Of a stretch of DNA of 64,000 nt, positions 33,694 through 43,672 are shown piece by piece; the first letter of the stretch is position 1; every line of letters begins with the position of its first letter. A program made the translations under genes and the position numbers. The notes under the pieces were generated by a model. It was given only the letters and a program-made list of their open reading frames with translations. It was not told the DNA's origin and ran no database searches. The DNA comes from Citreicoccus inhibens (GTDB lineage Bacteria; Myxococcota; Myxococcia; Myxococcales; Myxococcaceae), in the NCBI RefSeq assembly GCF_019039035.1, contig NZ_JAHNZT010000003.1, positions 372,001 to 436,000 on the forward strand, given 5' to 3'.

Positions 33694-34094
33694 GAAGTCC
33701 CTCTTCCGGGCGCGAAGCCGCGCCCCACGGTCTTTTTCTACACACCCTGTGGCACAGCGTCGATGCCAGCGCACGCTCCCCCCTCCGTGGGTCGGACGAA
33801 GGCCCAGCCGACGTGGCGAGTCAGACGGCGCACGGACACACGCGCCGTTCGTCCCTCCTGCGGCCAGACGTGCGTGACGCGACGCTCCCTCCTTCTCGAG
33901 CGTTCAATTGCACACATCTCGCACACGAATACCCGACGGGTCCCCAATCCCTGACACAATCACTCCACCCCTCGCTCGAGCGAGCCTTCCGGGACCTATG
34001 AGTCAGGCGCGACCCGTTTGATAACAATAACCAGCCGTGACACATCTACGTGCCGCGGCAGCCCTCCCCCCTCGCTGGCGCAGTTCAGACATAC
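33694..34094. other. 401-base intergenic region upstream of the chemotaxis operon
   Basis: This gap is noticeably more AT-rich near its right end (GTTTGATAACAATAACCAG at about 34016) than the rest of the window. No open frame in it has a supporting ribosome site or recognisable product. It should contain the promoter of the chemotaxis operon, and carries the 14-base palindrome described separately. I could not assign a sigma-54 or sigma-70 promoter with confidence. Confidence 0.6.
33971..33984. promoter_or_regulatory. 14-base perfect palindrome, candidate operator
   Basis: CTCGCTCGAGCGAG is perfectly self-complementary and lies about 110 bases upstream of the CheA start, in the region expected to hold the operon promoter. 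It could be a dimeric repressor/activator site; no family is recognised. Confidence 0.35.
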
Positions 34095-35783
34095 ATGGAA
34101 GTCGATCGCCACCTGCTCTTGAGCATCTTCGTCGTCGAAGCGGATGAGCAATTGGGAGGCATTGAAGAGGGATTGCTGGAGCTGGAGTCCAACCCAGACT
34201 CGCCCGGCACCCTGAAACGTCTCTTCCGGCTCATCCATACGCTGAAGGGGACGGCGAACTCGCTCGGGTTCGTGCAGTTGAGCGAATTCGCCCATGTGGT
34301 GGAAAGCCTCATGGACCGGCTGCGCCAGCGCACACTGGTCATCACGCCGGACCGAGTGAGCCTGCTGCTGCGGGCGGTGGACTCCCTGCGCGCCCTGATG
34401 CCCTCGCCCACCGGGGAGTCCGGGGACGTGCCGCCCACCGTGAACGCGGTGCTGGACCTGCTGGCCACGGACATCGCCTCGGCGGCCGAGCACGCCGCAC
34501 GGCCGGACGACCTCTCCGACGACGAGAACCCGACCCCGGCGGAGCCCGCGCGGGAGACGCCCCCCGGGGACCCCGCCACGCACACGCTGCGCGTGGACGT
34601 GCGCCGGTTGGATCGCCTGTTGGACCTGGCGGGCGAGCTCACCATCGCCCGCGAGCGCCTGGGGCGACTCCTGCACAAGCTGGAGGGCGCCGAGGCGGCC
34701 TCGCTGCGCGAGGCGAGCTGGGAGGTGGACCTCGTCTCGCAGGAGCTGCAGGAGCAGGTGATGCAGCTGCGGATGGTGCCGCTGGCGCCCACGCTGAGAC
34801 CGTACGCGCGCACGGTGCGCGACGTGGCGGCCAGCCTGGGCAAGCGCGCGCGGCTGGATGTGCAGGCCGGCGACGTGGAGCTGGACACCCGGCTGGTGGA
34901 GCAGCTCCGCGCCCCCCTCACGCACCTCATCCGCAACGCGCTGGACCACGGCATCGAGCTGCCCGAGGAGCGGGTGGCGAGAGGCAAGGAGCCCTGTGGC
35001 CAGCTCGTGCTGCGCGCCCTCCATGACGCGGGCGCCACCGTCCTGGAGCTGTCGGACGATGGCGCCGGCCTGGACCGCGCGGCCATCGAGCAGCGCGCGC
35101 GGGAGCAGCGGTTGGCCTCAAGGCCCGAGCTACTCGACGACGCGGCGCTGTACGCGCTCATCTTCGAGCCCGGCTTCACCACCACCCAGGCCGTGACGGA
35201 GTACTCGGGCCGCGGCGTGGGCCTGGACGTGGTACGCAGGACGGTGGAGGCCCTGCGCGGCTCGGTGGCGGTGCGCTCAGCGCCCGGCGCGGGCACCACC
35301 TTCACGCTTCGCCTTCCCCTCACGCTGGCCATCATCGACGGGTTCCTCGTCCGCGCGGGCGAGGAGACCTATGTGCTGCCGCTCGACACCGTCACCGAGT
35401 GTCTGGAGTTGCCGACGGGCCAGAGCACCGGCACCGAGCGCGGCATGCTGCACCTGCGCGACCGCGCCCTGCCCTATGTGCGCGCCCGAGACTTGTTCGG
35501 CGTGAGCGCGCCCCCCGCGCCGCGCGAGAACGTGGTGGTGCTCCAGCACGCGGGCGGACAGCTCGGCCTCGCGGTGGATGCGCTGCTCGGCACGCAGCCC
35601 GTGGTGCTCAAACCCCTGGGCACCGTGTTCCAAGGGCTGCCCGGGCTCGCGGGCTCGTCCGTGCTCGGAGATGGGCGCGTGGCGCTCATCCTGGACATCC
35701 CCGGCCTGCTGCGGCTCGCCCACCAGCGCAAGTCCGTCTCCGCTCCCCTTTCGTCTGACCTCCCCCCGGTGCCCCTCACATGA
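34095..35783 (+). CDS. cheA: CheA-type histidine kinase
   Basis: A 562-residue kinase with an N-terminal Hpt domain (phospho-acceptor H48 in [14 protein letters not shown]), a short linker in place of a full P2 domain (about 115-165), the dimerisation helices ([25 protein letters not shown]), the ATPase domain (N box [11 protein letters not shown] boxes DDGAGLD and GRGVGLD) and a C-terminal CheW-like domain ([20 protein letters not shown]). Missing P2 suggests direct transfer from Hpt to the receivers of CheB and CheY encoded downstream. ATG 34095 is taken as the start; an in-frame GTG at 34050 would add 15 residues. It overlaps the receptor gene by ATGA. Confidence 0.93.
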   Translation: MEVDRHLLLSIFVVEADEQLGGIEEGLLELESNPDSPGTLKRLFRLIHTLKGTANSLGFVQLSEFAHVVESLMDRLRQRTLVITPDRVSLLLRAVDSLRALMPSPTGESGDVPPTVNAVLDLLATDIASAAEHAARPDDLSDDENPTPAEPARETPPGDPATHTLRVDVRRLDRLLDLAGELTIARERLGRLLHKLEGAEAASLREASWEVDLVSQELQEQVMQLRMVPLAPTLRPYARTVRDVAASLGKRARLDVQAGDVELDTRLVEQLRAPLTHLIRNALDHGIELPEERVARGKEPCGQLVLRALHDAGATVLELSDDGAGLDRAAIEQRAREQRLASRPELLDDAALYALIFEPGFTTTQAVTEYSGRGVGLDVVRRTVEALRGSVAVRSAPGAGTTFTLRLPLTLAIIDGFLVRAGEETYVLPLDTVTECLELPTGQSTGTERGMLHLRDRALPYVRARDLFGVSAPPAPRENVVVLQHAGGQLGLAVDALLGTQPVVLKPLGTVFQGLPGLAGSSVLGDGRVALILDIPGLLRLAHQRKSVSAPLSSDLPPVPLT

Positions 35784-37603
35784 GCCAACTGTCCGTTCGC
35801 GGCAAGCTCGTCCTCGCTGCCATCCTCTCCATCGCGCTCTTCGTGGGCATGTGGAGCGTGATGTACCTGATGGCCCACCTCACGCAGGAGAACCACGTCC
35901 ACATCGCGGAGCAGCAGACCAAGGCCCAGCAGCTCGGAGAGCTGGGCATCCAGCTGCTGCACCTGGATACGCCGGGCAATGACGTGCTCAGCAACTGGGA
36001 CGTGGTGGGCGAGCGCGCCAACTTCGAGAACGAGAAGGACGCCTTCGAGCAGAAGTCGCGTCAGGTGGAGGCCCTGCTCGCGGACGACGCGGGCGAGGCC
36101 AACACCTTCCAGAGCCTGCGCCCGGACATCCGCATGCTCGTGACCCACGCCAACCGCGTGTTCGAGGAGGCCACCCAGCGCGTCACCTTCGACAAGGAGG
36201 GCAAGGCCGCGGAGACGAACGCCGCCCAGGAGCGCGCCACCCAGAGCATGGCGATGATGGACCAGGCCTTCAGCCGCGCCAACAAGACGCTCCAGACGCT
36301 CCAGGCCACCCAGCGCGAGAAGATCACCCAGGTGATGCGCCAGACGCAGGAGATGAACAACAGCCTCGTGGGCTACGCCCTGGTGGCGCTGCTGGTGGCG
36401 GTGGCGATGACCACGCTCATTGGCGTGGCCACGGTGCGCTCCATCTCCACCCCCATCGTCCGCGCGGCGGCGGTGCTCACCGAGATCTCCCACGGCAACC
36501 TGGACCACCGCATCGAGGTGACGTCCCAGGACGAGGTGGGCGAGCTGCTGGCGGCCAGCAGCGCGATGATCGCCTACCTCCAGGAGAAGGCCACCGCCGC
36601 GTCCGCCATCGCCCGAGGCGACCTGCGCGTGGAGACGGTGCCGCGCTCGGAGCGCGACGTGCTGGGCAAGGCCTTCGCGCAGATGCGGGAGAACCTGTCG
36701 CGCATCATCGGTGAGATTCGCACCGGCGCGGACAGCCTCGCCTCCGCGGCCGAGCAGATCTCCGCCACCTCCCAGAGCCTGTCCGAGGGCACCAGCGAGC
36801 AGGCCTCGTCCGTGGAGCAGACCACGTCCAGCCTGGACGAGATGACCGCCTCCATCAGCCAGAACGCGGAGAACAGCAAGCGCGTGGAGCAGATGTCTTC
36901 CAAGGGCGCGCGCGACGCCGAGGAGAGCGGGCGCGCGGTCCATGAGACGGTCTCCGCGATGACGGCCATCGCGGAGAAGGTCTCCATCATCGAGGAGATC
37001 GCCTACCAGACGAACCTCCTGGCCCTCAACGCGGCCATCGAGGCCGCCCGCGCCCGCGAGCACGGGCGAGGCTTCGCGGTGGTGGCCACCGAGGTGCGCA
37101 AGCTGGCGGAGCGCAGCCAGAGCGCGGCCAAGGAGATTGGCGAGCGCGCCTCGACGAGCGTGAAGATCGCCGAGCGCTCGGGCGGCCTCCTGGGCGAGCT
37201 GGTGCCGTCCATCCGCAGCACCGCGAACCTGGTGCAAGAGGTCGCCGCCGCGTCCCGCGAGCAGGCCGTGGGCGTCACGCAAATCAGTCAGGCCATGGGC
37301 CGCATGGACCAGGTCACCCAGCGCAGCGCCGCGGCCGCCGAGGAGCTGTCCTCCACCGCCGAGGAGATGGCGCAGCAGGCGCAGGGCCTGTCGGAGATGG
37401 TGGCCTTCTTCCAGGTCTCGCACGACGGCCCCCTGGGGCTGCCGGCCCGCCACGCTCGCGCCGCCCCCGTCGCCCCCCGCGCCCCAGCGCCGCGGCGCGC
37501 CTCCCTCGCTCGCACCCCGCCGCCGCGCCTGGCCCCCGAGGTCAACACCGTGGTGGACGCCTCCGATGAGGGCTTCACCCCCTTCGACGGGGGCACGCGA
37601 TGA
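35780..37603 (+). CDS. methyl-accepting chemotaxis protein
   Basis: A 607-residue receptor with a first membrane span ([22 protein letters not shown]), a periplasmic helical sensor of about 150 residues, a second span ([21 protein letters not shown]), a HAMP linker ([18 protein letters not shown]) and a cytoplasmic signalling domain with the hairpin tip [20 protein letters not shown]. The tail from about 550 is Pro/Arg/Ala-rich and has no CheR-docking pentapeptide. The sensor is helical and four-helix-bundle-like without a ligand motif I know. Its position inside the che operon implies it feeds this operon's own CheA. It overlaps both neighbours by four bases. Confidence 0.93.
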   Translation: MSQLSVRGKLVLAAILSIALFVGMWSVMYLMAHLTQENHVHIAEQQTKAQQLGELGIQLLHLDTPGNDVLSNWDVVGERANFENEKDAFEQKSRQVEALLADDAGEANTFQSLRPDIRMLVTHANRVFEEATQRVTFDKEGKAAETNAAQERATQSMAMMDQAFSRANKTLQTLQATQREKITQVMRQTQEMNNSLVGYALVALLVAVAMTTLIGVATVRSISTPIVRAAAVLTEISHGNLDHRIEVTSQDEVGELLAASSAMIAYLQEKATAASAIARGDLRVETVPRSERDVLGKAFAQMRENLSRIIGEIRTGADSLASAAEQISATSQSLSEGTSEQASSVEQTTSSLDEMTASISQNAENSKRVEQMSSKGARDAEESGRAVHETVSAMTAIAEKVSIIEEIAYQTNLLALNAAIEAARAREHGRGFAVVATEVRKLAERSQSAAKEIGERASTSVKIAERSGGLLGELVPSIRSTANLVQEVAAASREQAVGVTQISQAMGRMDQVTQRSAAAAEELSSTAEEMAQQAQGLSEMVAFFQVSHDGPLGLPARHARAAPVAPRAPAPRRASLARTPPPRLAPEVNTVVDASDEGFTPFDGGTR

Positions 37604-38160
37604 TGACCGCGCCCACCAGCGAGTTGGAGCAGTACCTCACGTTCCACATGGCCGGTGAGGCCTTCGCGGTGGGCATCCTGCAGGTGCGGGAGATCCTCCG
37701 CTACGAGACCGTCACCCGCGTCCCAGGCAGCCCGCGCGCGGTGCGCGGCGCCATGAACGTGCGCGGCAGCGTGGTGCCCGTGGTGGACCTGCGGATGACC
37801 TTCGAGGGACAGGAGAGCACCCTCACCCCCAAGACGTGCGTCGTCCTGGTGGAGCTGCCCCAAGCGGAGGGCACCGGGGTGATGGGCCTCTTGGCGGACA
37901 CGGTGGATCAGGTCATCGACCTGCGCCCCGAGGACATCGAGCCGGTGCCCACGCTGGGCGTTCGCATGGACGCCCGCTACCTGTCGGGCCTGGGCCGGCT
38001 GAACCAGCAGTTCGTCCTCATCCTCGACATCGCGCGGACGCTGTCGCCGGAGGCGCTCGCCGCGCGCGACGAACCGCCGAGCCCCGCCGTGCCGAATGAC
38101 CTCGCGCTTGCGCCGGAGCCCGCGGTCGAGCCGCACCCCGCGGAGCCCTCGGGCGCCTGA
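37600..38160 (+). CDS. cheW: CheW adaptor protein
   Basis: A 186-residue adaptor that links receptors to CheA. Typical features are [21 protein letters not shown], the [16 protein letters not shown] core and [12 protein letters not shown]. The C-terminal 35 residues are acidic and Pro/Ala-rich and lie beyond the usual 150-residue family length. The gene overlaps the receptor gene by ATGA and ends on the base where cheR begins. Confidence 0.92.
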   Translation: MMTAPTSELEQYLTFHMAGEAFAVGILQVREILRYETVTRVPGSPRAVRGAMNVRGSVVPVVDLRMTFEGQESTLTPKTCVVLVELPQAEGTGVMGLLADTVDQVIDLRPEDIEPVPTLGVRMDARYLSGLGRLNQQFVLILDIARTLSPEALAARDEPPSPAVPNDLALAPEPAVEPHPAEPSGA

Positions 38161-39089
38161 TGACCACGTCCTCCCGCCCCCACGTCTTTCCCGGCGCACC
38201 CGAACCGCGCCCGCTGAACGACGAGGAGTTCCAGCGCTTCCGCGCGTGGGTGCACCAGGAGAGCGGCATCCTGCTGGCGGAGACGAAGAAGGCCTTCCTC
38301 ACCGCGCGGCTCGGACACCGCATCCGCGCGCTGGGCCTGCCTTCGTTCGGCGCGTACTACCAGCGCGTGACGAGCGGCGAGGACGCGGACGAGGCGCGCC
38401 AGATGCTGGAGGCCCTCTGCATCCACGAGACCTCGTTCTTCCGCGAGCCCTCGCAGTTCACCTTCCTCCAGGACACGCTCGTGCCCGCGTGGCGCGCCGA
38501 GGCCGAGCACGGCCAGCGCACCGCGAGGCTCCGCATCTGGTCCGCCGCGTGCGCCACGGGCGAGGAGCCCTACTCCGTGGCGATGATGCTGGGCATCTGC
38601 CTTCCCGCGGAGGAGGGCTGGGCGGTGGACCTGCTGGCCACGGACCTGTCCACCTCGGCCCTGCGCCGCGCGCGAGAGGGGCTGTGGCCCATCGAGCGGG
38701 CCCGTGAGATTCCGGACGCGTACCTGCGCCGCTACATGCTGCGGGGCACGGGGAAGCAGGCGGGTTGGATGAAGCCCGGCCCGCAGCTCCGCGCCCGGGT
38801 GCAGTTTCGTCCGCTGAACCTGCACCACGTGCCGCACGACGTGAACGGCACGTTCGACCTCATCCTCTGCCGCAACGTGCTCATGTATTTCAGCCCCGCC
38901 GCGCGCCTGCGCGTGGTGGAAGGACTCACGGACCGACTTCGTCCCGGGGGCCATCTCTTCATCGGCCACGCGGAGAGCCTCCAGGGCATGAGCGCGCGGC
39001 TGCGCTGCCTCCGGCCCACCATCTACATGCGCGTGGCGGAGGCGAGCACGCCCCCGCCGCTCGCGGGCGCGAAGCGGGTGGGCACGTGA
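38160..39089 (+). CDS. cheR: CheR chemoreceptor methyltransferase
   Basis: A 309-residue S-adenosylmethionine-dependent methyltransferase that methylates receptor glutamates. The N-terminal helical domain (FRAWVHQESGILLAETKKAFL) is followed by the SAM-binding core (RIWSAACATGEEPYSVAMML), VDLLATDLSTSALRRAREG and FDLILCRNVLMYF. No TPR extension is present. It lies between cheW and cheB with end-to-start overlaps on both sides. Confidence 0.94.
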   Translation: MTTSSRPHVFPGAPEPRPLNDEEFQRFRAWVHQESGILLAETKKAFLTARLGHRIRALGLPSFGAYYQRVTSGEDADEARQMLEALCIHETSFFREPSQFTFLQDTLVPAWRAEAEHGQRTARLRIWSAACATGEEPYSVAMMLGICLPAEEGWAVDLLATDLSTSALRRAREGLWPIERAREIPDAYLRRYMLRGTGKQAGWMKPGPQLRARVQFRPLNLHHVPHDVNGTFDLILCRNVLMYFSPAARLRVVEGLTDRLRPGGHLFIGHAESLQGMSARLRCLRPTIYMRVAEASTPPPLAGAKRVGT

Positions 39090-40303
39090 GGCCAGGGTCC
39101 TCGCCGCTCGGAGGTGGCGCCGGCCGGAGGCGCATCGAGGTCCTGGTGGTGGACGACTCGGCGGTGATGCGCGAGTTGATGACCCAGATGCTCTCGCGCG
39201 AGCCCGACCTGGGCGTCACGGTGGCGGCCGACCCGCTCATCGCGTTCGACAAGCTCCAGCGTCACCGGCCAGACGTCATCGTCCTGGACCTGGAGCTGCC
39301 GCGCATGGACGGGCTCACCTTCCTGCGGCGGCTGATGCGCGACTCGCCGCTCCCCGTGGTGGTCTGCTCGGGCACCGCGCCGCGCGGCACGTGGCGCGCG
39401 TTGCAGGCGCTCGCGCTCGGCGCGGTGGAGGTGTTGGGCAAGCCCCGCTTGGACCCCGCCACCTTTGCCACCCAGGCCGCGGGGCTGCTCGACGCCGTGC
39501 GCGCCGCCGCCCAGGCCCGGCCCCGGCCCCGCGCCCGGGAGGTGACGGCCCGCCTCCCCGCGCCTCCGCCCGTGGCGCCTCCGGCCCCCAGCGCGCCTCC
39601 CCCGCCCATCGCGACCGCGCCACCTGCGTCGACCGTGGTGGCCGCGCTCGCGCCGCCGCGCGCCTCGGAGCCTTCCTCTGCCGAGGGCGAGGTGCTCATC
39701 GCCCTGGGCGCCTCCACCGGGGGCGCCGAGGCGCTGCGCGAGGTGCTCACCGTGATGCCCGAGGACGCGCCGCCCATCGTCATCGTGCAGCACATGCCCG
39801 CGCCCTTCACGGTGGGCTTCGCGCTCGCGTTGGCGCGCTCCTGCCGCATCGAGGTGCGCGAGGCCCGCGCCGGAGACATCCCGCGCCGGGGACTGGCGCT
39901 CGTGGCACCGGGCAGCCTGCACCTGCGTGTGCGCGGCAAGGGCGGCATCTACCGCGTGGAGATTCACGACGGCCCGCCCGTCAATCGGCACCGCCCCAGC
40001 GTGGACGTGCTCTTCGGGTCCGTGGCTCGCGCCGCGGGCGCTCGGGCCGTGGGCGCCCTGCTCACCGGCATGGGCGCGGATGGCGCGGACGGCCTGCTCC
40101 AGATGCGTCAGGCCGGCGCCGTCACCGTGGCGCAGGACGAGGCCTCCTGCGTCGTCTACGGCATGCCCCGTGAAGCCGTGCTGCGCGGCGCCGCGCAGCA
40201 CGTGGTGCCGCTCTCGCAGATGGGCACCACCTTGTTGAACGCCGCGCGCCGCCTCGCGCTCCAACGCCCGCTCCCCTCACCGCACACCCCCTCCTCCCCA
40301 TGA
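39086..40303 (+). CDS. cheB: CheB chemotaxis methylesterase/glutamine deamidase
   Basis: A 405-residue protein. The receiver domain has VLVVDDSAVMRE and phospho-acceptor D68 in VLDLELPRMDG, plus the lysine in EVLGKP. A Pro/Ala-rich linker (about 150-205) leads to the catalytic domain with the serine in GASTGGAEAL, histidine in VIVQHMP and aspartate in GMGADGADGL. It reverses CheR methylation when phosphorylated by CheA. GTG 39086, forming GTGA with the cheR stop, is chosen; the frame is open upstream only as an antiphase shadow of cheR. Confidence 0.94.
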   Translation: MRPGSSPLGGGAGRRRIEVLVVDDSAVMRELMTQMLSREPDLGVTVAADPLIAFDKLQRHRPDVIVLDLELPRMDGLTFLRRLMRDSPLPVVVCSGTAPRGTWRALQALALGAVEVLGKPRLDPATFATQAAGLLDAVRAAAQARPRPRAREVTARLPAPPPVAPPAPSAPPPPIATAPPASTVVAALAPPRASEPSSAEGEVLIALGASTGGAEALREVLTVMPEDAPPIVIVQHMPAPFTVGFALALARSCRIEVREARAGDIPRRGLALVAPGSLHLRVRGKGGIYRVEIHDGPPVNRHRPSVDVLFGSVARAAGARAVGALLTGMGADGADGLLQMRQAGAVTVAQDEASCVVYGMPREAVLRGAAQHVVPLSQMGTTLLNAARRLALQRPLPSPHTPSSP

Positions 40304-40746
40304 CCACGACCCGAAACGCCACGACGGCCGTCCTCAGCAAGCCCCCGGCGACGCGCCAGCGTGTGCTCCTGGTGGATGACAGCCGCTCCATCCGGACCCT
40401 GCTCAAGCTCTACTTGATGGAGCGCGGCTTCGAGTTCCTCGAGGCCAACTCCGCCGAGGAGGCCCTCGCGGTGGTGCGGCACGAGCCCCTGGACCTCGTC
40501 ATCACCGACTTCAACATGCCCGGCGTCAACGGCGCGAGCTTCGTGCGGCTGCTGCGCCTGAGCGACAACCCGCGCGTGCGAAAGATGCCCGTGCTGATGA
40601 TGACCAGCGACGAGCGCCCGCACCACGTCCAGGCCGAGGCCGTGGCCGCGGGCGTCAGCGCCTTCTTGCGCAAGCCCGCCCAGTGCGCGGAGCTGCTCGC
40701 CACCGTGGCGCGCCTGCTCCCCGCGGCGCCCGCGCGCGCGAGCTGA
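40300..40746 (+). CDS. CheY-like single-domain response regulator
   Basis: A 148-residue receiver with VLLVDDSRSIRTLL, phospho-acceptor aspartate in VITDFNMPGVNG, the threonine/serine in MMTSDE and lysine in FLRKPAQ. It carries about 20 extra N-terminal residues (TTTRNATTAVLSKPPATRQ) and no output domain. It is the last gene of the che operon, so it is the probable output, acting on a motor, a motility machine or another kinase. It begins within the cheB stop codon (ATGA). Confidence 0.92.
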   Translation: MTTTRNATTAVLSKPPATRQRVLLVDDSRSIRTLLKLYLMERGFEFLEANSAEEALAVVRHEPLDLVITDFNMPGVNGASFVRLLRLSDNPRVRKMPVLMMTSDERPHHVQAEAVAAGVSAFLRKPAQCAELLATVARLLPAAPARAS

Positions 40747-40839
40747 GGCCCCCTCCCGGAGCACGCCTCCACACACACTCCCGTTCCCGGCCCCAGGCTG
40801 GACTTGTCTTGCCCAGAGGAACTGCGTAAGGCGACGGGC

Positions 40840-42123
40840 GTGACGGCCACCGACACCCAGCGCGCCATCCACGCGGTCTGGCGGATTGAGTCCGCCCGCC
40901 TCATCGCCGGACTCACGCGGCTCGTGCGCGACGTAGGTCTCGCCGAGGAGTACGCCCAGGACGCGCTCGTCGCCGCGCTGGAGCGCTGGCCCTCCGCCGG
41001 CATCCCCAGCAACCCCGGCGCCTGGCTCATGGCCACGGCCAAGCACCGCGCGCTGGACTCGCTGCGCCGCGGCAAATTGCTGGAGCGCAAGCACGAGGAG
41101 CTGGGCCACGAGCTGGACTTGCGCAGCGAGCTGAACGCGCCGGACCTGGACGCCGCCATCGACGAGAACATGGGCGATGACCTGCTGCGGCTCGTCTTCA
41201 TCTCCTGTCACCCGGTGCTGTCCACCGAGGCCCGCGTCGCGCTCACCCTTCGCCTGCTGGGCGGCCTGACGACCGAGGAGATTGCCCGCGCGTTCCTCGT
41301 GCCCGAGCCCACCGTCGCCCAGCGCATCGTCCGCGCCAAGCGGACCCTGGCCGACGCCCAGGTGCCGTTCGAGGTTCCGCGCGGGGCGGAGATGGCGGCG
41401 CGGCTGGCCTCCGTGCTGGAGGTCATCTACCTCATCTTCAACGAGGGCTACTCCGCGACGGCGGGCGACGACTGGATGCGGCCCGCGCTGTGCGAGGACG
41501 CCCTGCGCCTGGGGCGCATCCTCGCGGAACTCGCGCCGAAGGAGCCGGAGGTGCACGGGCTCGTCGCGCTGCTGGAGATTCAAGCCTCGCGCTCGCGCGC
41601 GCGCGTGGGCCCCTCGGGCGAGCCCATCCTGCTGTTGGACCAGAACCGGGCGAAGTGGGACCACCTGCTCATCCGCCGCGGGCTCGCCGCGCTCCAGCGC
41701 GCCGAGTCCCTGAGCCAGGTGCGCGGGCCGTACACGCTCCAGGCCTCCATCGCCGCCTGTCACGCGCGGGCGCGCACCGCCGGGGAGACGGACTGGCCGC
41801 GCATCGCGGCGCTCTACGCGGCCCTCTCCGAGCGGCTGCCCACCCCCGTGGTGGAGCTCAACCGCGCGGTCGCGCTCGCCATGGCCTTCGGGCCCGCGGT
41901 GGGGCTCGAACTGGTGGACTCGCTCCGCGGTGAGCCGACCCTCAAGAACTACCACCTGCTGCCCAGCGTGCGCGGGGACCTGCTGGTGAAGCTCGGGCGG
42001 CTGAAGGAGGCGAAGGCGGAGTTCGAACGGGCCGCCTCGCTGACCCGCAACGCCCGGGAGCAGGCGCTGCTGCTGTCGCGGGCGGCCGCGTGTGAGCAGC
42101 CGCCCGGGGCCTCCGGAACCTAG
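40840..42123 (+). CDS. ECF42-type RNA polymerase sigma factor
   Basis: A 427-residue extracytoplasmic-function sigma factor with a long C-terminal extension. Region 2 includes AVWRIESARLIAGLTRLVRDVGLAEEYAQDALVAAL and the core-binding helix; region 4 includes LTTEEIARAFLVPEPTVAQRIVRAKRTL. The C-terminal 200 residues form a TPR-like helical domain (YHLLPSVRGDLLVKLGRLKEAKAEFERA) typical of the ECF42 group, where it is thought to control activity. ECF42 genes usually neighbour a DGPF/YCII-domain gene, which is not found here. GTG 40840 aligns with the family N-terminus; TTG 40804 would add 12 residues. Confidence 0.88.
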   Translation: MTATDTQRAIHAVWRIESARLIAGLTRLVRDVGLAEEYAQDALVAALERWPSAGIPSNPGAWLMATAKHRALDSLRRGKLLERKHEELGHELDLRSELNAPDLDAAIDENMGDDLLRLVFISCHPVLSTEARVALTLRLLGGLTTEEIARAFLVPEPTVAQRIVRAKRTLADAQVPFEVPRGAEMAARLASVLEVIYLIFNEGYSATAGDDWMRPALCEDALRLGRILAELAPKEPEVHGLVALLEIQASRSRARVGPSGEPILLLDQNRAKWDHLLIRRGLAALQRAESLSQVRGPYTLQASIAACHARARTAGETDWPRIAALYAALSERLPTPVVELNRAVALAMAFGPAVGLELVDSLRGEPTLKNYHLLPSVRGDLLVKLGRLKEAKAEFERAASLTRNAREQALLLSRAAACEQPPGASGT

Positions 42124-42140
42124 CGCGGCCCGGTCGCGCT
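42122..42140. terminator. hairpin straddling two convergent stop codons
   Basis: AGCGCG and CGCGCT form a perfect 6-bp stem with a 7-base loop. Its left arm overlaps the stop codon of the sigma factor gene and its right arm ends at the stop codon of the convergent lipoprotein gene. It may serve as a compact bidirectional terminator, though it has no T-run in either direction. Confidence 0.4.
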
Positions 42141-43672
42141 CACTCCGCCGCTGCTTCTTCGCGCTCGCCCGTCCGGCACGTGTCACGCAGTCGCGTGGAC
42201 CAGAGCTGATTGGCGAGCGAGTCATCCAGCGCGGAGAAGAAGACCCGGTCCCCGATGCGGGTGTACTCGCGCGGATAGGACGACGTGATGGGCGCGATGT
42301 CCTTGAGCAGCTTCGTCCCGGCCAGCGTGCCGTCCGTCACCCAGGGCTCGATGGAGCCGGATTGCGCGGCGAAGAAGGTGAGGTTGTCGCGCACGGTCAC
42401 CACCGGGGAGCCGTACTCGTCCGACAGACTCAGCGGCCGCCGCAGCAGCCTGGTGCCAGCCGCCGTCCCATCCGTCACCCAGAGCTGCGAATCCCGAGGC
42501 GCCGGCCCCGCGCTCCCAATCCCCATGCTGAAGAAGATGCGCCCGCGCCCGACCGAGGCGGCATCCAGGTACGGGTAGGCTTCACCGAACCGGATGTACG
42601 GATTGGGCAGCGTCACGATGGGGGTCTGGGCGCCCGTCGCGATGTCCATGCGGTACACCGCGAGCAGCTGCGCGGGCACCGACGTCACCGTCAGGTAGAG
42701 CGCGCCGTTCATCACCCCGAGCAGCGAGGCCCGGCGCGCGGGGCCGAAGGTGTCCAGACGCACCGTGCCCGCGCTGGTGCCATCCGTGGCCCAGACCTCG
42801 GTGGACCCGTCCAGCCGCGACAGCGTGAAGAACCCCTCCGTGCCCACCACGAGCACGCGGCCGGGGAACACGGTGTTGGGGCTCGTCGAGAGCTGCTTCA
42901 TGCGGGTGGTGGCCCCGGCCGTTCCGTTGCTCGTCCACAGCGCGAGGCCGCTCGGCGCCTGGATGAAGAAGAGCACCGACGAGGGCAGCGCGAGCTGCTC
43001 TCCCGTCGGGAAGGTGCCTGCGCCCAGGTCACGGAGCTGGACCGTCCCCGTGTCGTTCCCATTCGACGTCCAGATTTCAGCGTGCGGAAGCGTGGGGTCG
43101 GGCGGATGGGACTCGCGCAGGAACACGAGCCGGTTGCCCAGCGTCGTCAAGTGCGTCACGAATGAATGCTGAATGCCAGGGCCGAAGGTGAAGAGGCGCT
43201 TCGTGGTCACCGTCGAGCCACGGGTGACCCACAGCTCGGAACCGCGCAGGGAGTCCGTCAGCGTGAAGAAGAGCTGCTCCGTGGCGGCCGTGAGCTGCCT
43301 CACTCGCGTATCCAGTGTCACGAGGGGAAAGGACTTCACCTCGGCCGTGCCCGCCTCGGAGCCATCGCTCTTCCAGAGGGCGCGGCGACCGTCCTCGAAG
43401 TTGATGGCGAAGAAGAGCGTGCCATTGAAGTCAGTCAGGCTCTCCGGTGCCTCGGAGAGGCGCCCCGGGAAGGGCGAGGGCGGAAGAATCCGTTTCACCC
43501 GCGCCGTGTCCGCCGGGCCCGGAAGGCACCACGCATCCGCCACCCGTTCAGACGTGTCCTCCGCGGCCCGAGGCTCCGTCTGTTCATCGGGCGACACACC
43601 TGCCTCTGGCAGCGTGCCACCACAGCCCAACATCCACAGACACCCCACCACCCCAACGCCCCAAGCACGCAT
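42140..43672 (-). CDS. ELWxxDGT-repeat lipoprotein
   Basis: A 510-residue lipoprotein with lipobox WMLGC. The mature protein contains repeated beta-propeller-like units of the form ELWVTDGTxxGT: examples are ALWKSDGSEAGT, ELWVTRGSTV, EIWTSNGNDTGT, ALWTSNGTAGAT, EVWATDGTSAGT, QLWVTDGTAAGT and EPWVTDGTLAGT. Such repeats are abundant in myxobacterial surface proteins, with no known enzymatic activity; they may bind ligands or substrates outside the cell. ATG 43672 is preceded by GGGGAAGG. Convergent with the sigma factor gene. Confidence 0.9.
   Translation of the reverse strand: MRAWGVGVVGCLWMLGCGGTLPEAGVSPDEQTEPRAAEDTSERVADAWCLPGPADTARVKRILPPSPFPGRLSEAPESLTDFNGTLFFAINFEDGRRALWKSDGSEAGTAEVKSFPLVTLDTRVRQLTAATEQLFFTLTDSLRGSELWVTRGSTVTTKRLFTFGPGIQHSFVTHLTTLGNRLVFLRESHPPDPTLPHAEIWTSNGNDTGTVQLRDLGAGTFPTGEQLALPSSVLFFIQAPSGLALWTSNGTAGATTRMKQLSTSPNTVFPGRVLVVGTEGFFTLSRLDGSTEVWATDGTSAGTVRLDTFGPARRASLLGVMNGALYLTVTSVPAQLLAVYRMDIATGAQTPIVTLPNPYIRFGEAYPYLDAASVGRGRIFFSMGIGSAGPAPRDSQLWVTDGTAAGTRLLRRPLSLSDEYGSPVVTVRDNLTFFAAQSGSIEPWVTDGTLAGTKLLKDIAPITSSYPREYTRIGDRVFFSALDDSLANQLWSTRLRDTCRTGEREEAAAE

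Noticed and set aside
33750-33775. TGGCAC at about 33751, possible sigma-54 promoter
   Set aside because: The second box at the required spacing reads CGAT instead of TTGC, so it does not match the consensus.
33738-34001. Two short open frames in the gap before cheA
   Set aside because: No ribosome site, no hydrophobic or domain pattern, and Arg/Thr-rich content as expected from random GC-rich DNA.
42140-43672. ELWxxDGT protein as a secreted enzyme
   Set aside because: Only the repeat units and a lipobox are present; no catalytic domain is seen.
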